From: Rhabdophis nuchalis
Taxonomy: Eukaryota; Chordata; Lepidosauria; Squamata; Natricidae
NCBI GenBank assembly: GCA_039707465.1
Contig: CM077648.1
Location: 77,252,119-77,316,118 of the forward strand
Direction: 5' to 3'
DNA length: 64,000 nucleotides
Shown: piece after piece, positions 61,201-62,430 of the stretch
Layout of the letters: the number at the start of each line of letters is the position of its first letter
Numbering within the stretch: the stretch's first letter is position 1
Made by a program: the position numbers and the translations under genes
The notes under the pieces: model-generated
What the model was told of the DNA's origin: nothing
The model's input: the letters and a program-made list of their open reading frames with translations, nothing else
Databases searched by the model: none

Positions 61201-61356
61201 TATGCTAATATGTCTATTTATAAAAATCTACATAGTATGTATAAAGTCAGTTTTTAAAAGATGTAATATGTTTTTTGTTTTATTTTTCTACAGACAATAG
61301 TGGAACTTGCAGAGACCGGAAGCTTGGATCTCAGTATATTCTGCAGTACCTGCTTG
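11899..61356 (+). CDS. ZDHHC17: ZDHHC17 (HIP14) palmitoyltransferase, exons 1-12 of a gene continuing beyond the window
   Basis: The enzyme transfers palmitate from palmitoyl-CoA to cysteines of proteins such as SNAP25, CSP and huntingtin, mainly at Golgi and vesicle membranes. Twelve exons join to 433 in-frame codons: N-terminal tail (1-40), about seven ankyrin repeats (about 41-275), a linker, four hydrophobic segments (about 296-313, 321-336, 347-369, 373-392) and the beginning of the cysteine-rich domain (CSTC near 429). Asn90 and Trp120 here match human Asn100 and Trp130, the residues that hold substrate QP motifs, so the recruiting surface is kept. The DHHC catalytic exon, the last two membrane segments and the stop codon lie beyond 64000. 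The exons are nearly identical to the mammalian protein, while the introns carry many insertions. The open frame across all junctions argues for a working gene. Confidence 0.97.
12487..12598. mobile_element. hAT foldback MITE, 112 bp
   Basis: A near-perfect palindrome from CAGGGGTCTGCAAAG to CTTTGCAGATCCCTG, with the family core GGACTTCAACTCCCAGAATTC. It has no clear 8-bp duplication. It is in intron 1, 525 bp after exon 1. Confidence 0.8.
12599..12964. other. Intron 1, nothing recognised
   Basis: AT-rich intronic sequence with no supported feature. Confidence 0.5.
12973..14031. mobile_element. hAT MITE, sister of 10316-10512, split by an L2 insertion
   Basis: The ends CAGAGGTCAC and GAGACCCCTG are flanked by the 8-bp duplication ACCTAATG (12965-12972 and 14032-14039). 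The MITE halves are 12973-13139 and 13995-14031; together they match the intact copy at 10316-10512. Confidence 0.88.
13140..13994 (+). mobile_element. L2-type LINE 3' fragment inside the MITE
   Basis: An 855-bp 5'-truncated copy. It encodes the C-terminus of an L2 reverse transcriptase ([35 protein letters not shown], then LKTHLFR). The conserved LHWLP reads LH-stop-LP because TGG became TGA at 13506-13508. The 3' end is CGCCCTGAGTCCCGAAAGGG and a GGGCGGTATACAAAT tail. CCAGTGG/CCAGTAG on either side is a short target duplication. Confidence 0.88.
14040..15282. other. Intron 1, nothing recognised
   Basis: AT-rich intronic DNA with no gene. A short CA-rich run at 15245-15283 precedes the Tigger-like element. 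Confidence 0.5.
15283..15529. mobile_element. Pogo/Tigger-like MITE
   Basis: The ends CAGTGGTACCTTGGTACTC and GAGTACCAACGCACTG are inverted repeats, with TA following the right end. On the left the TA has been lost into a CA microsatellite. Internal GAGTACCAA repeats occur several times. Confidence 0.7.
15530..16008. other. Intron 1, nothing recognised
   Basis: AT-rich sequence without a supported feature. Confidence 0.5.
16009..17239. mobile_element. Decayed Tigger-like MITE region with nested hAT element
   Basis: The left end TAGATATTCCTTGACCACAA is the reverse complement of the terminus seen at 37416. A matching right end (AAGCAAGGTCTACCTATAA) lies near 17239. The interior holds the hAT MITE at 16556-16689 and sequence I cannot assign. 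Confidence 0.4.
16556..16689. mobile_element. hAT foldback MITE, 134 bp
   Basis: An almost perfect palindrome with ends CAGGGGTGTCCAAACTTGG and its complement, centred on CCAGCATGCTGG. It has a perfect 8-bp duplication CTCTAAGA (16548-16555 and 16690-16697). It is a young-looking copy of the ACTTCAACTCCCAGAATTC family. Confidence 0.92.
17240..18035. other. Intron 1, nothing recognised
   Basis: AT-rich intronic sequence with no supported gene or repeat. Confidence 0.5.
18040..18470. mobile_element. Decayed Tigger-like MITE
   Basis: It shares blocks with the clearer copy at 37025-37416: TCATGTGACCACATCACTTA, GTCATAAGTGAGC and AACCAAGGACTCTA at the right. Boundaries are approximate. Confidence 0.45.
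18471..19530. other. Intron 1, mostly unassigned
   Basis: No gene. A stretch at about 19070-19200 (AGTCCTCAACTTATGAATAA) looks like part of another Tigger-like MITE. 19400-19450 is an A/T-rich simple run. Confidence 0.45.
19535..19632 (+). mobile_element. CR1 3'-end stub
   Basis: A sense CR1 terminus (GTCTGAAATGGTATAAGG, GGTTGGACTAGAAGACC, CCCTTCCAACTCTGC) that runs into a T-rich tail. It lies tail-to-tail with the L2 copy that follows. Confidence 0.8.
19640..22337 (-). mobile_element. L2-type LINE, 2.7 kb, 5' truncated, frames broken
   Basis: From 22334 downwards: endonuclease part ([21 protein letters not shown]), linker, reverse transcriptase ([56 protein letters not shown], catalytic YADDTQLYI) and the L2 C-terminus ([44 protein letters not shown]). 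These lie in at least four frames, so several indels have accumulated. The 3' end has the GGGCGGGGTATAAATTT tail shared by L2 and its SINEs. It would encode the enzyme for target-primed reverse transcription, but this copy is dead. The G+C content is well above the surrounding intron. Confidence 0.88.
22338..24440. other. Intron 1, AT-rich, possibly a decayed L1-like element
   Basis: No gene. On the minus strand around 23020-22700 a broken frame begins with Met and a polar segment ([18 protein letters not shown]), which could be an old retroposon ORF. I cannot show its family or ends. The rest is unassigned. Confidence 0.3.
24440..24690 (+). mobile_element. Degenerate tRNA-derived SINE
   Basis: A weak B-box-like GGAGTTCAAACTC is followed by ATCATGAAAG and GTCAGTCATTCTCTCTTAGCCC. 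These blocks match the body of the clearer SINE at 46106-46335. Boundaries are approximate. Confidence 0.4.
24821..24917. repeat. (GTAT)n microsatellite
   Basis: About 20 tandem tetranucleotides. The complementary strand gives a long but meaningless open frame. Confidence 0.97.
24918..25656. other. End of intron 1, nothing recognised
   Basis: No feature other than the polypyrimidine and AG before exon 2. Confidence 0.5.
25657..25760 (+). CDS. ZDHHC17: ZDHHC17 exon 2
   Basis: Encodes residues 22-55 plus two bases of Gln56, including [20 protein letters not shown], which leads into the first ankyrin repeat. Acceptor TTTTCAG and donor GTAAGT; exits in phase 2 (CA then G). Confidence 0.96.
25789..25972 (+). 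repeat. Long imperfect hairpin just inside intron 2
   Basis: 25789-25838 pairs with 25924-25972 (about 50 bp, with a handful of mismatches; both begin GTATTTGTTTCAT when read inward). 25872-25888 pairs perfectly with 25907-25923 over 17 bp. A 33-nt unpaired segment separates the two stems on the left, and an 18-nt loop caps the structure. It begins 28 nt after the exon 2 donor. Confidence 0.85.
26466..26820. mobile_element. Pogo/Tigger-like MITE, 355 bp
   Basis: The ends CAGTGGTACCTCGGTTCACG and the inverse (GAACCGAGGTACCACTG) are flanked by TA on both sides. TTCACGAAC repeats occur internally. It was inserted into the 3' UTR of the L1-type element and is therefore younger than it. Confidence 0.88.
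26923..27771 (-). CDS. L1 ORF1-type RNA-binding protein, intact
   Basis: A 282-residue frame. Residues about 1-75 form a coiled coil ([20 protein letters not shown] and on). Residues about 92-170 match the L1 RRM-like domain ([12 protein letters not shown], then [20 protein letters not shown]), and 175-245 match the C-terminal domain ([11 protein letters not shown] to AFLKKHSS). L1 ORF1 proteins trimerise, coat the element RNA and act as nucleic-acid chaperones. The tail is basic (AKRLRSKK). No reverse transcriptase follows, so movement would depend on a partner L1. The uninterrupted frame suggests a fairly recent insertion. Confidence 0.85.
   Translation of the reverse strand: MASKSELAGLEQRMSSLESVLQALVHEIKALREDNNSFKKDLLETRKQVLENTQKTEELEGGLAGGKGELKNVNTEIADLSGHMSRMDFERMLYFLRFQNTSEEPGECLPELMSTILADYLHKPKDEIRGDIDLVYRINSTYARINEVPKEIHIKFVRRSTREGILKAQRGRALIYQQKEVVILKQIPKKIREMRRKYSFLSKKLFDHGTWFKWAMPEGMLVFWDEGRVRIKTVAEAEAFLKKHSSILGEDPGGTEGATAPPAGGQGGEKEDTIAKRLRSKK
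28645..29174. other. Intron 2, nothing recognised
   Basis: Unassigned intronic DNA. Confidence 0.5.
29175..29682. mobile_element. Decayed Tigger-like MITE
   Basis: The left end CAGATAGTCCTCAAGCC and the right end CTCAAGGACTACTTG are inverted copies of the family terminus. The interior includes a GC-richer block at 29360-29510. Confidence 0.55.
29683..30358. other. Intron 2 end, nothing recognised
   Basis: No supported feature. ACCCCCGGCAATCAGC near 30035 lies in a short SINE-like stretch, but this is too weak to call. Confidence 0.4.
30359..30481 (+). CDS. ZDHHC17: ZDHHC17 exon 3
   Basis: Encodes residues 57-96, ankyrin repeats 1-2, with the LLHWAA block. Asn90, equivalent to the substrate-binding Asn100 of the human protein, lies here. 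Acceptor CTTCAAG, donor GTAAGT, phase 2 exit. The Cys-Cys after DR replaces the Cys-Arg usual in mammals. Confidence 0.96.
30482..31952. other. Intron 3, nothing recognised
   Basis: AT-rich. A TTAG/TTCA simple run occurs at 30627-30690. No gene. Confidence 0.5.
31970..34099 (-). mobile_element. L1-type retroposon of about 2.1 kb without visible ORF2
   Basis: A direct repeat ATTAGTCATTGTTTTTT flanks it (31953-31969 and 34100-34116), and a T run at the left gives the poly(A) tail of a minus-strand insertion. The 5' part (34099-33700) is GC-richer and resembles a LINE 5' UTR. The longest open stretch (32921-32703) is only 72 residues, charged and not recognisable. The family is different from, or much older than, the element at 26275-28629. 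Confidence 0.7.
34332..34409 (+). CDS. ZDHHC17: ZDHHC17 exon 4
   Basis: Encodes residues 98-122 of the second and third ankyrin repeats ([18 protein letters not shown], then TPLHWAT). Trp120 corresponds to the key substrate-pocket Trp130. Acceptor TTCTACAG; the donor is a weaker GTGGGA; phase 2 exit inside Arg123. Confidence 0.96.
34829..34889. mobile_element. Half of a hAT foldback MITE
   Basis: The arm CTGGGAGCTGAAGTCC to GGTTGGAGACCCCTG matches the right half of the copies at 46714 and 61771. The left arm is missing. Confidence 0.6.
34895..35230. mobile_element. Tigger-like MITE, partial
   Basis: It shares GCAGCATCCCCATAGCCATG, CAGTTGCACTGTCCCAGGGTC-like and AACAGAAATTTTGGATT blocks with the copy at 37025-37416. 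The left terminus is missing. Confidence 0.6.
35231..36144. other. Intron 4 end, nothing recognised
   Basis: AT-rich, no gene. Confidence 0.5.
36145..36289 (+). CDS. ZDHHC17: ZDHHC17 exon 5
   Basis: Encodes residues 124-171, ankyrin repeats 3-4, with [20 protein letters not shown]. Acceptor TGTTTTAG, donor GTATGT, phase 0 exit. Confidence 0.97.
36530..37016. mobile_element. Tigger-like MITE relic
   Basis: The right terminus CACAAGGACTACCTG (ending at 37016) matches the family. The interior is diverged (AATGTGGCCACTATTTTGTCC repeated in variant form). It sits head to tail with the next copy. Confidence 0.45.
37025..37416. mobile_element. Tigger-like MITE, best copy in the window
   Basis: It runs from CAGGTATTCCTTTACTTATA to TAAGTTGAGGATTACCTG, inverted termini of about 18 bp. 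Internal landmarks are CATCCCCATGGTCATGTGAT, CAGTGTCCCAGGGTCACGTG and repeats of TTCACTTAACAA. There are related copies in introns 1, 2, 4, 5 and 7. Confidence 0.75.
37621..37685 (+). CDS. ZDHHC17: ZDHHC17 exon 6
   Basis: Encodes residues 172-192 ([18 protein letters not shown] region), spanning ankyrin repeats 4 and 5. Acceptor TTTCATCAG, donor GTAAAT, phase 2 exit inside Ser193. Confidence 0.96.
37686..38612. other. Intron 6, nothing recognised
   Basis: No supported feature apart from splice sites. Confidence 0.5.
38613..38743. mobile_element. hAT-like MITE, about 130 bp
   Basis: It has CAGGTGTCAAACTC and GCCAGTTTAACACTG ends, with a direct repeat AGTCTAGTGC on both sides (38603-38612 and 38744-38753). 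Confidence 0.7.
38754..39370. other. Intron 6 end, nothing recognised
   Basis: No supported feature. Confidence 0.5.
39371..39533 (+). CDS. ZDHHC17: ZDHHC17 exon 7
   Basis: Encodes residues 194-247, ankyrin repeats 5-6, with [20 protein letters not shown]. Acceptor ATTTTCCAG, donor GTAAGT, phase 0 exit. It is followed by a 9.7-kb intron. Confidence 0.97.
39534..42829. other. Intron 7, first third, mostly unassigned
   Basis: No gene. At about 41480-41545 a short stretch (ATCATGGAAGCCTACTGGAT, GGCTCAGTCATTGTCAGCC) matches the body of the tRNA-derived SINE at 46106. A repeated AATGAAATTAAATG-like motif at 41590-41740 may be retroposon tail sequence. Confidence 0.4.
42830..44010 (-). mobile_element. 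RTE/BovB-type LINE relic, interrupted by (TTTA)n
   Basis: Read on the minus strand, fragments keep the order expected for an RTE reverse transcriptase: [15 protein letters not shown] just before the catalytic region, then a BovB-like C-terminal segment further left. Many stops and frameshifts are present. The TTTA array at 43447-43527 splits the two parts. Confidence 0.6.
43447..43527. repeat. (TTTA)n microsatellite
   Basis: About 20 perfect TTTA units. Confidence 0.97.
44208..44339. mobile_element. hAT-like MITE, 132 bp
   Basis: The ends CAGGAGTGTCAAACCC and GCGAGTTTGACATCCCTG are inverted. The imperfect 8-bp flanks are ATGTACTG and TTGTACCG (6 of 8 match). Confidence 0.72.
44540..45065. 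mobile_element. Tigger-like MITE relic
   Basis: It begins AGTAGTCTTTAAGTTACAAG, like the family terminus, and has diverged interior blocks. The right end near 45060 is approximate. Confidence 0.4.
45066..46100. other. Intron 7, nothing recognised
   Basis: AT-rich, no supported feature. Confidence 0.5.
46106..46335 (+). mobile_element. tRNA-derived SINE
   Basis: The A-box-like TTGGCCTAGTGTTTAAAGC and B-box-like CGAATTCAAGTCC head is followed by a conserved body (GCCAATCACTCTCTCAGAC, TAAGGTGGTTGTTATGGG). It ends in an AATAAAGACAGGATACAAAT tail of the LINE-derived type. It is not a tRNA gene because no cloverleaf is preserved. Confidence 0.65.
46336..46705. other. Intron 7, nothing recognised
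   Basis: No supported feature. Confidence 0.5.
46714..46818. mobile_element. hAT foldback MITE, 105 bp
   Basis: A perfect-looking palindrome with CAGGGGTCTCCAACC ends and the core CTTCAGCTCCCAGAATCTGG. It has a perfect 8-bp duplication ATCTACCA (46706-46713 and 46819-46826). Confidence 0.92.
46827..47910. other. Intron 7, nothing recognised
   Basis: No supported feature. The open frames at 47305-47594 have no recognisable domain. Confidence 0.5.
47914..48345. mobile_element. Tigger-like MITE
   Basis: It begins CAGGTAGTCTTTAATTTACA and ends near GTACATCAAGAACTATCTG. It has the family blocks GGTGCTTGACAACTGGCTCA and TTATTTAACCACTGCATTTG. Confidence 0.6.
48612..49010. mobile_element. Long hAT-like MITE, about 400 bp
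   Basis: The ends CAGGGGTGTCAAACTC and AAGTTTGTCACCGCTG are inverted. The interior is GC-rich (GGCCCGCGGGCC) and includes a duplicated segment on the GAGCTTGGGAG theme. GTGTATTG and ATGTATTG lie just outside the two ends. Confidence 0.7.
49281..49406 (+). CDS. ZDHHC17: ZDHHC17 exon 8
   Basis: Encodes residues 248-289, the last ankyrin repeat and the linker to the membrane ([20 protein letters not shown]). Position 250 is Ser-Pro where mammals have Ser-Ala. Acceptor TTTTAATAG, donor GTGAGA, phase 0 exit. Confidence 0.96.
49703..49845 (+). CDS. ZDHHC17: ZDHHC17 exon 9
   Basis: Encodes residues 290-336, containing the first two hydrophobic segments ([14 protein letters not shown], then [14 protein letters not shown]). 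Acceptor TTTGTAG, donor GTAGGT, phase 2 exit; the codon is completed as AAA (Lys337) by the first base of exon 10. Confidence 0.96.
50546..51370 (+). pseudogene. DIRS gag-like region
   Basis: The open stretches 50546-50914 and 50773-51255 overlap in different frames. The first is Ser/Pro/Lys-rich ([18 protein letters not shown]), and the second is acidic ([10 protein letters not shown]). Position and composition fit a DIRS gag-like ORF; no domain is recognisable. Confidence 0.6.
51384..52910 (+). pseudogene. DIRS reverse transcriptase with altered active site
   Basis: A 508-residue frame. The RT blocks are [20 protein letters not shown] (about 315-335), [16 protein letters not shown] (with the first catalytic Asp) and [20 protein letters not shown]. 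The usual YLDD box reads CLDN, so the second Asp is Asn and the enzyme would be inactive. After GRIFLSLDG the frame leaves homology. The N-terminal 200 residues belong to the gag/linker region. Confidence 0.85.
52960..53755 (+). pseudogene. DIRS RNase H and linker, frame-broken
   Basis: The pieces are [15 protein letters not shown] (first frame), [13 protein letters not shown] and [18 protein letters not shown] (second frame), which keep the Asp/Glu/Asp RNase H residues. Then [19 protein letters not shown] and [20 protein letters not shown] appear in further frames, a segment typical of DIRS elements. Confidence 0.75.
53780..54730 (+). pseudogene. DIRS tyrosine recombinase
   Basis: The frame 53897-54730 (277 residues) covers most of the domain. 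[12 protein letters not shown] carries the first catalytic Arg, and [14 protein letters not shown] gives the His-x-x-Arg pair followed by the expected helix. It ends in WTTPFVCH just before the position of the nucleophilic Tyr; the next codon is TAA, so the Tyr is replaced or displaced. In DIRS elements this enzyme inserts a circular cDNA without target duplication. Confidence 0.78.
55465..55550. repeat. Left arm of a 2.8-kb-spaced inverted repeat
   Basis: GTGAACCTGGCAAGCATTTA through ACACTGAAACTATCTTTATA is the reverse complement of 58205-58290, differing mainly in the length of the CA run. The two arms enclose the Penelope/hammerhead cluster. Confidence 0.85.
55552..55883 (+). mobile_element. 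Penelope-like element 3' fragment (+)
   Basis: It begins within the coding end (CCTACCAGACATCTAGAAAC, matching the RLPDIWKPA part of the minus copy) and runs to the 3' UTR blocks AGTGAGATCTTGTCGCAATG and CCTTATACACGGGAAAATAC. It is a truncated partner of 57018-58160 in the opposite orientation. Confidence 0.82.
55877..55948. repeat. (CTAC)n(CATA)n(TA)n microsatellite
   Basis: It joins the Penelope 3' fragment to the hammerhead core that follows. Confidence 0.95.
55949..55990 (+). ncRNA. Hammerhead ribozyme motif A, partial
   Basis: CTGATGA, stem II GAGC/GCTC with loop TAATAA, GAAA, then ATAG-AT-CCAT-C and CTGGTC. Stem III has one A-C mismatch. The 5' strand of stem I is absent, replaced by the TA microsatellite, so this copy should not fold fully by itself. 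Confidence 0.72.
56127..56173. repeat. (GT)n microsatellite
   Basis: About 23 GT units, preceded by TA-rich sequence. Confidence 0.96.
56352..56398 (-). ncRNA. Hammerhead ribozyme motif B
   Basis: On the minus strand: GGCCAG, CTGAAGA, AGGC-TAATAA-GCCT, GAAA, TGG-AT-CCA-TC, CTGGTC. All invariant core bases are present (position 7 may be any base). Stem I is 6 bp with one G-U, stem II 4 bp, stem III 4 bp with a 2-nt loop. The predicted cut is after the C preceding CTGGTC. Confidence 0.88.
56395..56480 (-). ncRNA. tRNA-like sequence upstream of hammerhead B
   Basis: On the minus strand it runs GGGATACCGGATAGCTCAAG (A-box-like TAGCTCAAGG) to CACCGGTTCAAATCCC (B box GGTTCAAATCC) and ends TATGGCCA, where CCA overlaps stem I of the ribozyme. 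The D and T stems are imperfect, so this is a tRNA-derived polymerase III promoter head, not a functional tRNA gene. Confidence 0.72.
56579..56625 (+). ncRNA. Hammerhead ribozyme motif C
   Basis: This is the same sequence as motif B on the + strand: core CTGAAGA at 56585-56591, stem II AGGC/GCCT, GAAA at 56606-56609, predicted cut after 56619, stem I GGCCAG/CTGGTC. The stem III segment ATGGATCCAT is self-complementary. The upstream tRNA-like head is cut off at GCCTC (56531) but keeps the B box. Confidence 0.88.
56655..56715 (-). mobile_element. Penelope 3'-terminal stub
   Basis: After a TA microsatellite comes TTTTCGTAGGTTTTCACGGG, which is the reverse complement of the end of the Penelope 3' UTR seen at 57018-57060. 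Confidence 0.75.
56831..56914 (+). ncRNA. tRNA-like sequence upstream of hammerhead D
   Basis: It has a perfect B box GGTTCGAATCC at 56888-56898, a weak A box (TTAGGCTGGAGTGC) and a CCCC/GGGG pair around the B box. It ends TGTGGCCA at the ribozyme. It aligns in order with the tRNA-like head of motif B, although the two sequences differ a good deal. Confidence 0.7.
56910..56956 (+). ncRNA. Hammerhead ribozyme motif D
   Basis: GGCCAA, CTGATGA (56916-56922), stem II GAGT/GCTC (one U-G pair) with loop TAATAA, GAAA (56937-56940), stem III ATAG-AT-CTAT, cut after C 56950, then TTGGTC closing stem I. Compared with B and C, bases change on both sides of all three stems while pairing is kept. ATAGATCTAT is again self-complementary. 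Confidence 0.9.
57018..58160 (-). mobile_element. Penelope-like element, 5' truncated (-)
   Basis: It covers the end of the reverse transcriptase, the GIY-YIG endonuclease and the 3' UTR (CAAGATCTCACTTGTCATC region; CCCGTGTATAAGGCATAG). The 5' truncation falls in a CA/TA microsatellite at about 58143-58208. It lies opposite to the + fragment at 55552 and antisense to ZDHHC17. Confidence 0.88.
57129..58142 (-). CDS. Penelope polyprotein C-terminus with GIY-YIG endonuclease, truncated
   Basis: A 337-residue open frame. Residues 8-45 ([20 protein letters not shown]) are the last conserved block of the Penelope reverse transcriptase. Residues 161-190 hold the endonuclease signature: [10 protein letters not shown] (GIY position), TYIGQTNRR (YIG and catalytic Arg) and EHKNAL. 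The C-terminal tail is polar and Pro-rich. Penelope-like elements pair this nuclease with a telomerase-related reverse transcriptase. The catalytic RT part is missing, so the copy is not autonomous, but the remaining frame is open. Confidence 0.87.
   Translation of the reverse strand: MEIEANNQLPFLDVLIYKKPNGSLGHTIYRKKTHTNRYLNAQSHHHPAQINSVAKTLIHRTKRLADKDHLKTELHFLTNTLISNGFRRKTITKLIQKETPPRNQDKEQENGIALIPYIKGTTDKISKILHKHNIKTAFNTDQKITNILRNPKDKIQLESQGVYKIPCKICPATYIGQTNRRISARIAEHKNALKNQLNTSSLYQHFKTTGHDIDFQGTKMISKAEQLNRRIIREAIEIEKQSNSMNKRDDTSRLPDIWKPALTSRRALPSTQAVEIQNKEKHTNETNQHQSTSHDAAAQPINPLTTIVSTPPPPQDLKRGDASAITVTDRSLPDDDK
58158..58208. repeat. (CA)n microsatellite
   Basis: About 24 CA units between the Penelope truncation point and the inverted-repeat arm. 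Confidence 0.96.
58205..58290. repeat. Right arm of the 2.8-kb-spaced inverted repeat
   Basis: TATAAAGATAGTTTCAGTGT through GCTTGCCAGGTTCACAA is the inverse of 55465-55550. Beyond TGATTG the two sides diverge. Confidence 0.85.
58362..58875 (-). mobile_element. Non-LTR retrotransposon C-terminal fragment, clade uncertain
   Basis: The minus-strand frames read [34 protein letters not shown] and KLEYFGHVM, then, after a stop, [24 protein letters not shown] sequence. This is the region after the reverse transcriptase in RTE-like and related LINEs. It ends 26 bp before exon 10 of ZDHHC17. Confidence 0.68.
58902..59002 (+). CDS. ZDHHC17: ZDHHC17 exon 10, ends at an AT-AC intron
   Basis: Encodes residues 338-370, with the third hydrophobic segment ([17 protein letters not shown]). 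Acceptor CCTACAG. There is no GT at the end of homology; the exon stops after AATG, followed by ATATCCTTT, the U12-type donor. Phase 1 exit: G joins AT of exon 11 to make Asp371. Ignoring the splice, the frame runs on to a stop at 59047-59049. Confidence 0.95.
59003..59821 (+). promoter_or_regulatory. U12-type AT-AC intron 10 splice signals
   Basis: The intron starts ATATCCTTT, a perfect match to the minor-spliceosome AT-AC donor, and ends GTAC. TTCCTTAAT at 59805-59813 fits the U12 branch-site consensus, with the branch A about 10 nt before the acceptor. Joining at these points keeps the frame and gives the conserved [13 protein letters not shown] order. The 819-bp intron also holds a hAT MITE at 59452-59635. 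Confidence 0.93.
59452..59635. mobile_element. hAT-like MITE inside the U12 intron, 184 bp
   Basis: It runs from CAGGAGTGCACAATGC to GTTGTGGACCACTG, with 8-bp flanks ATCTAGAT (59444-59451) and ATCTAGAC (59636-59643). Confidence 0.75.
59822..59946 (+). CDS. ZDHHC17: ZDHHC17 exon 11
   Basis: Completes Asp371 and encodes residues 372-412: the fourth hydrophobic segment ([19 protein letters not shown]), then the cytosolic [19 protein letters not shown] leading to the catalytic domain. The acceptor is AC (U12 type), the donor GTAACA, phase 0 exit. Confidence 0.96.
59947..61038. other. Intron 11, nothing recognised
   Basis: AT-rich intronic sequence without a supported feature. Confidence 0.5.
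61039..61195. mobile_element. hAT foldback MITE, 157 bp
   Basis: The palindromic ends CAGGGGTGGGCAAACTTTGC and the inverse are present. CTCCCAGAATTCTCCAG occurs twice in tandem in the left arm. It has a perfect 8-bp duplication GTCTATAT (61031-61038 and 61196-61203). It ends 98 bp before exon 12. Confidence 0.92.
61294..61356 (+). CDS. ZDHHC17: ZDHHC17 exon 12, start of the cysteine-rich domain
   Basis: Encodes residues 413-433, [14 protein letters not shown] then IFCSTCL, with the first zinc-binding cysteines of the DHHC cysteine-rich domain. Acceptor TTTCTACAG, donor GTAATA, phase 0 exit. The next exon (the DHHC motif) was looked for up to 64000 and is not in the window. Confidence 0.96.
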
Positions 61357-61770
61357 GTAATATACTTTTTCCCTAATACATAAAGACACAACTTACTTGA
61401 ATTCAAACAAAACATTTTAATGTTGAATGTTTTTTAAAATGTATACTTTAGGATTACAAGAGGATATATTCACATAGAATATAAGTCATGTTTTTGTTCA
61501 TTTAGAATTCAGACATATGAAAACCATAAAGAGCGGTATCAGTATTCTTGTTGATATGAAACTTAAAGTAGGATATCAAGGTTCCTCACTGGAGTCTTCA
61601 TACTGATGAAGCTGCAACATCTGAAAAATAGTTCAGGTGACTCTTGTTAGAAATTTGAATTTAAATATATGTAACTTTTTGTAATGAACCATATTAAATT
61701 AGTTAGATAAATTCTGACAGATGGCTCTACCAGAAGTTCAAGATTTTTCAAGACAAAAAATACTCTATAG

Positions 61771-61887
61771 CAGGGGTCTCCAACCTTTGCAACTTTAAGT
61801 CTGAAGGACTTCAGCTCCCGGACTTCAGACTTAAGTCCGGGAGCTGAAGTCCTTCAGACTTAAAGTTGCACAGGTTGGAGACCCCTA
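61771..61887. mobile_element. hAT foldback MITE, 117 bp
   Basis: A palindrome with CAGGGGTCTCCAACC ends (the last base is mutated to A), a core of GGACTTCAGACTTAAGTCC and a perfect 8-bp duplication CTCTATAG (61763-61770 and 61888-61895). Confidence 0.9.
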
Positions 61888-62039
61888 CTCTATAGAGAAA
61901 TCCATATGAAACTACAGGATTAGGGTTAGATTTATTCATTTAGCTTTGAATACTTTTCCTAGTCACTAGGGTTGGAACTAGGACTAGGAAGAAAAAATAA
62001 TATAAGCAACGTTTTAAAAAGGGATTGATTTCTTACCCT

Positions 62040-62163
62040 TTCTAGATTGTCAGGCTAGAATGGGCAGAATCACGCTTGGTAAAGTGATCTCAGAAATTTC
62101 GGTGCCATTCCATATAGGGTTTTATAGATGATAATAATAATAATAATGATAATAATGATGATG

Positions 62164-62229
<66 letters not shown>

Positions 62230-62430
62230 TTGAATTTATTGACCGCTCCCTCTCCCCACAGGGACTCGGGGCGGTGCACAGGGAGAATAAAAGCAATAAA
62301 TATACAAAATACATACAAATTTAAAACAGATTAAACTAATTCCTGTGCTAAAATCCCTTAACTAAAAATCCCCACTAAATATAAATATACATTTGAAAAC
62401 CCATAGAGAGAGAGACTACCCTAGGTCGGC
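62040..62430 (-). mobile_element. L2-type LINE 3' end with (ATT)n tail
   Basis: Right of a 100-bp ATA array (62129-62228) comes the L2 3' hairpin region (CCCACAGGGACTCGGGGCGG) and UTR. On the left, TGGAATGGCACCGAAATTTC (minus) resembles a second L2-related C-terminal piece. Confidence 0.65.
62129..62228. repeat. (ATA)n microsatellite
   Basis: About 30 trinucleotide units forming the L2 tail. It produces long Ile or Leu open frames that are not genes. Confidence 0.97.

Noticed and set aside
62070..62334. Poly-Ile and poly-Leu open frames
   Set aside because: Translation of an (ATA)n array in the tail of an L2 element.
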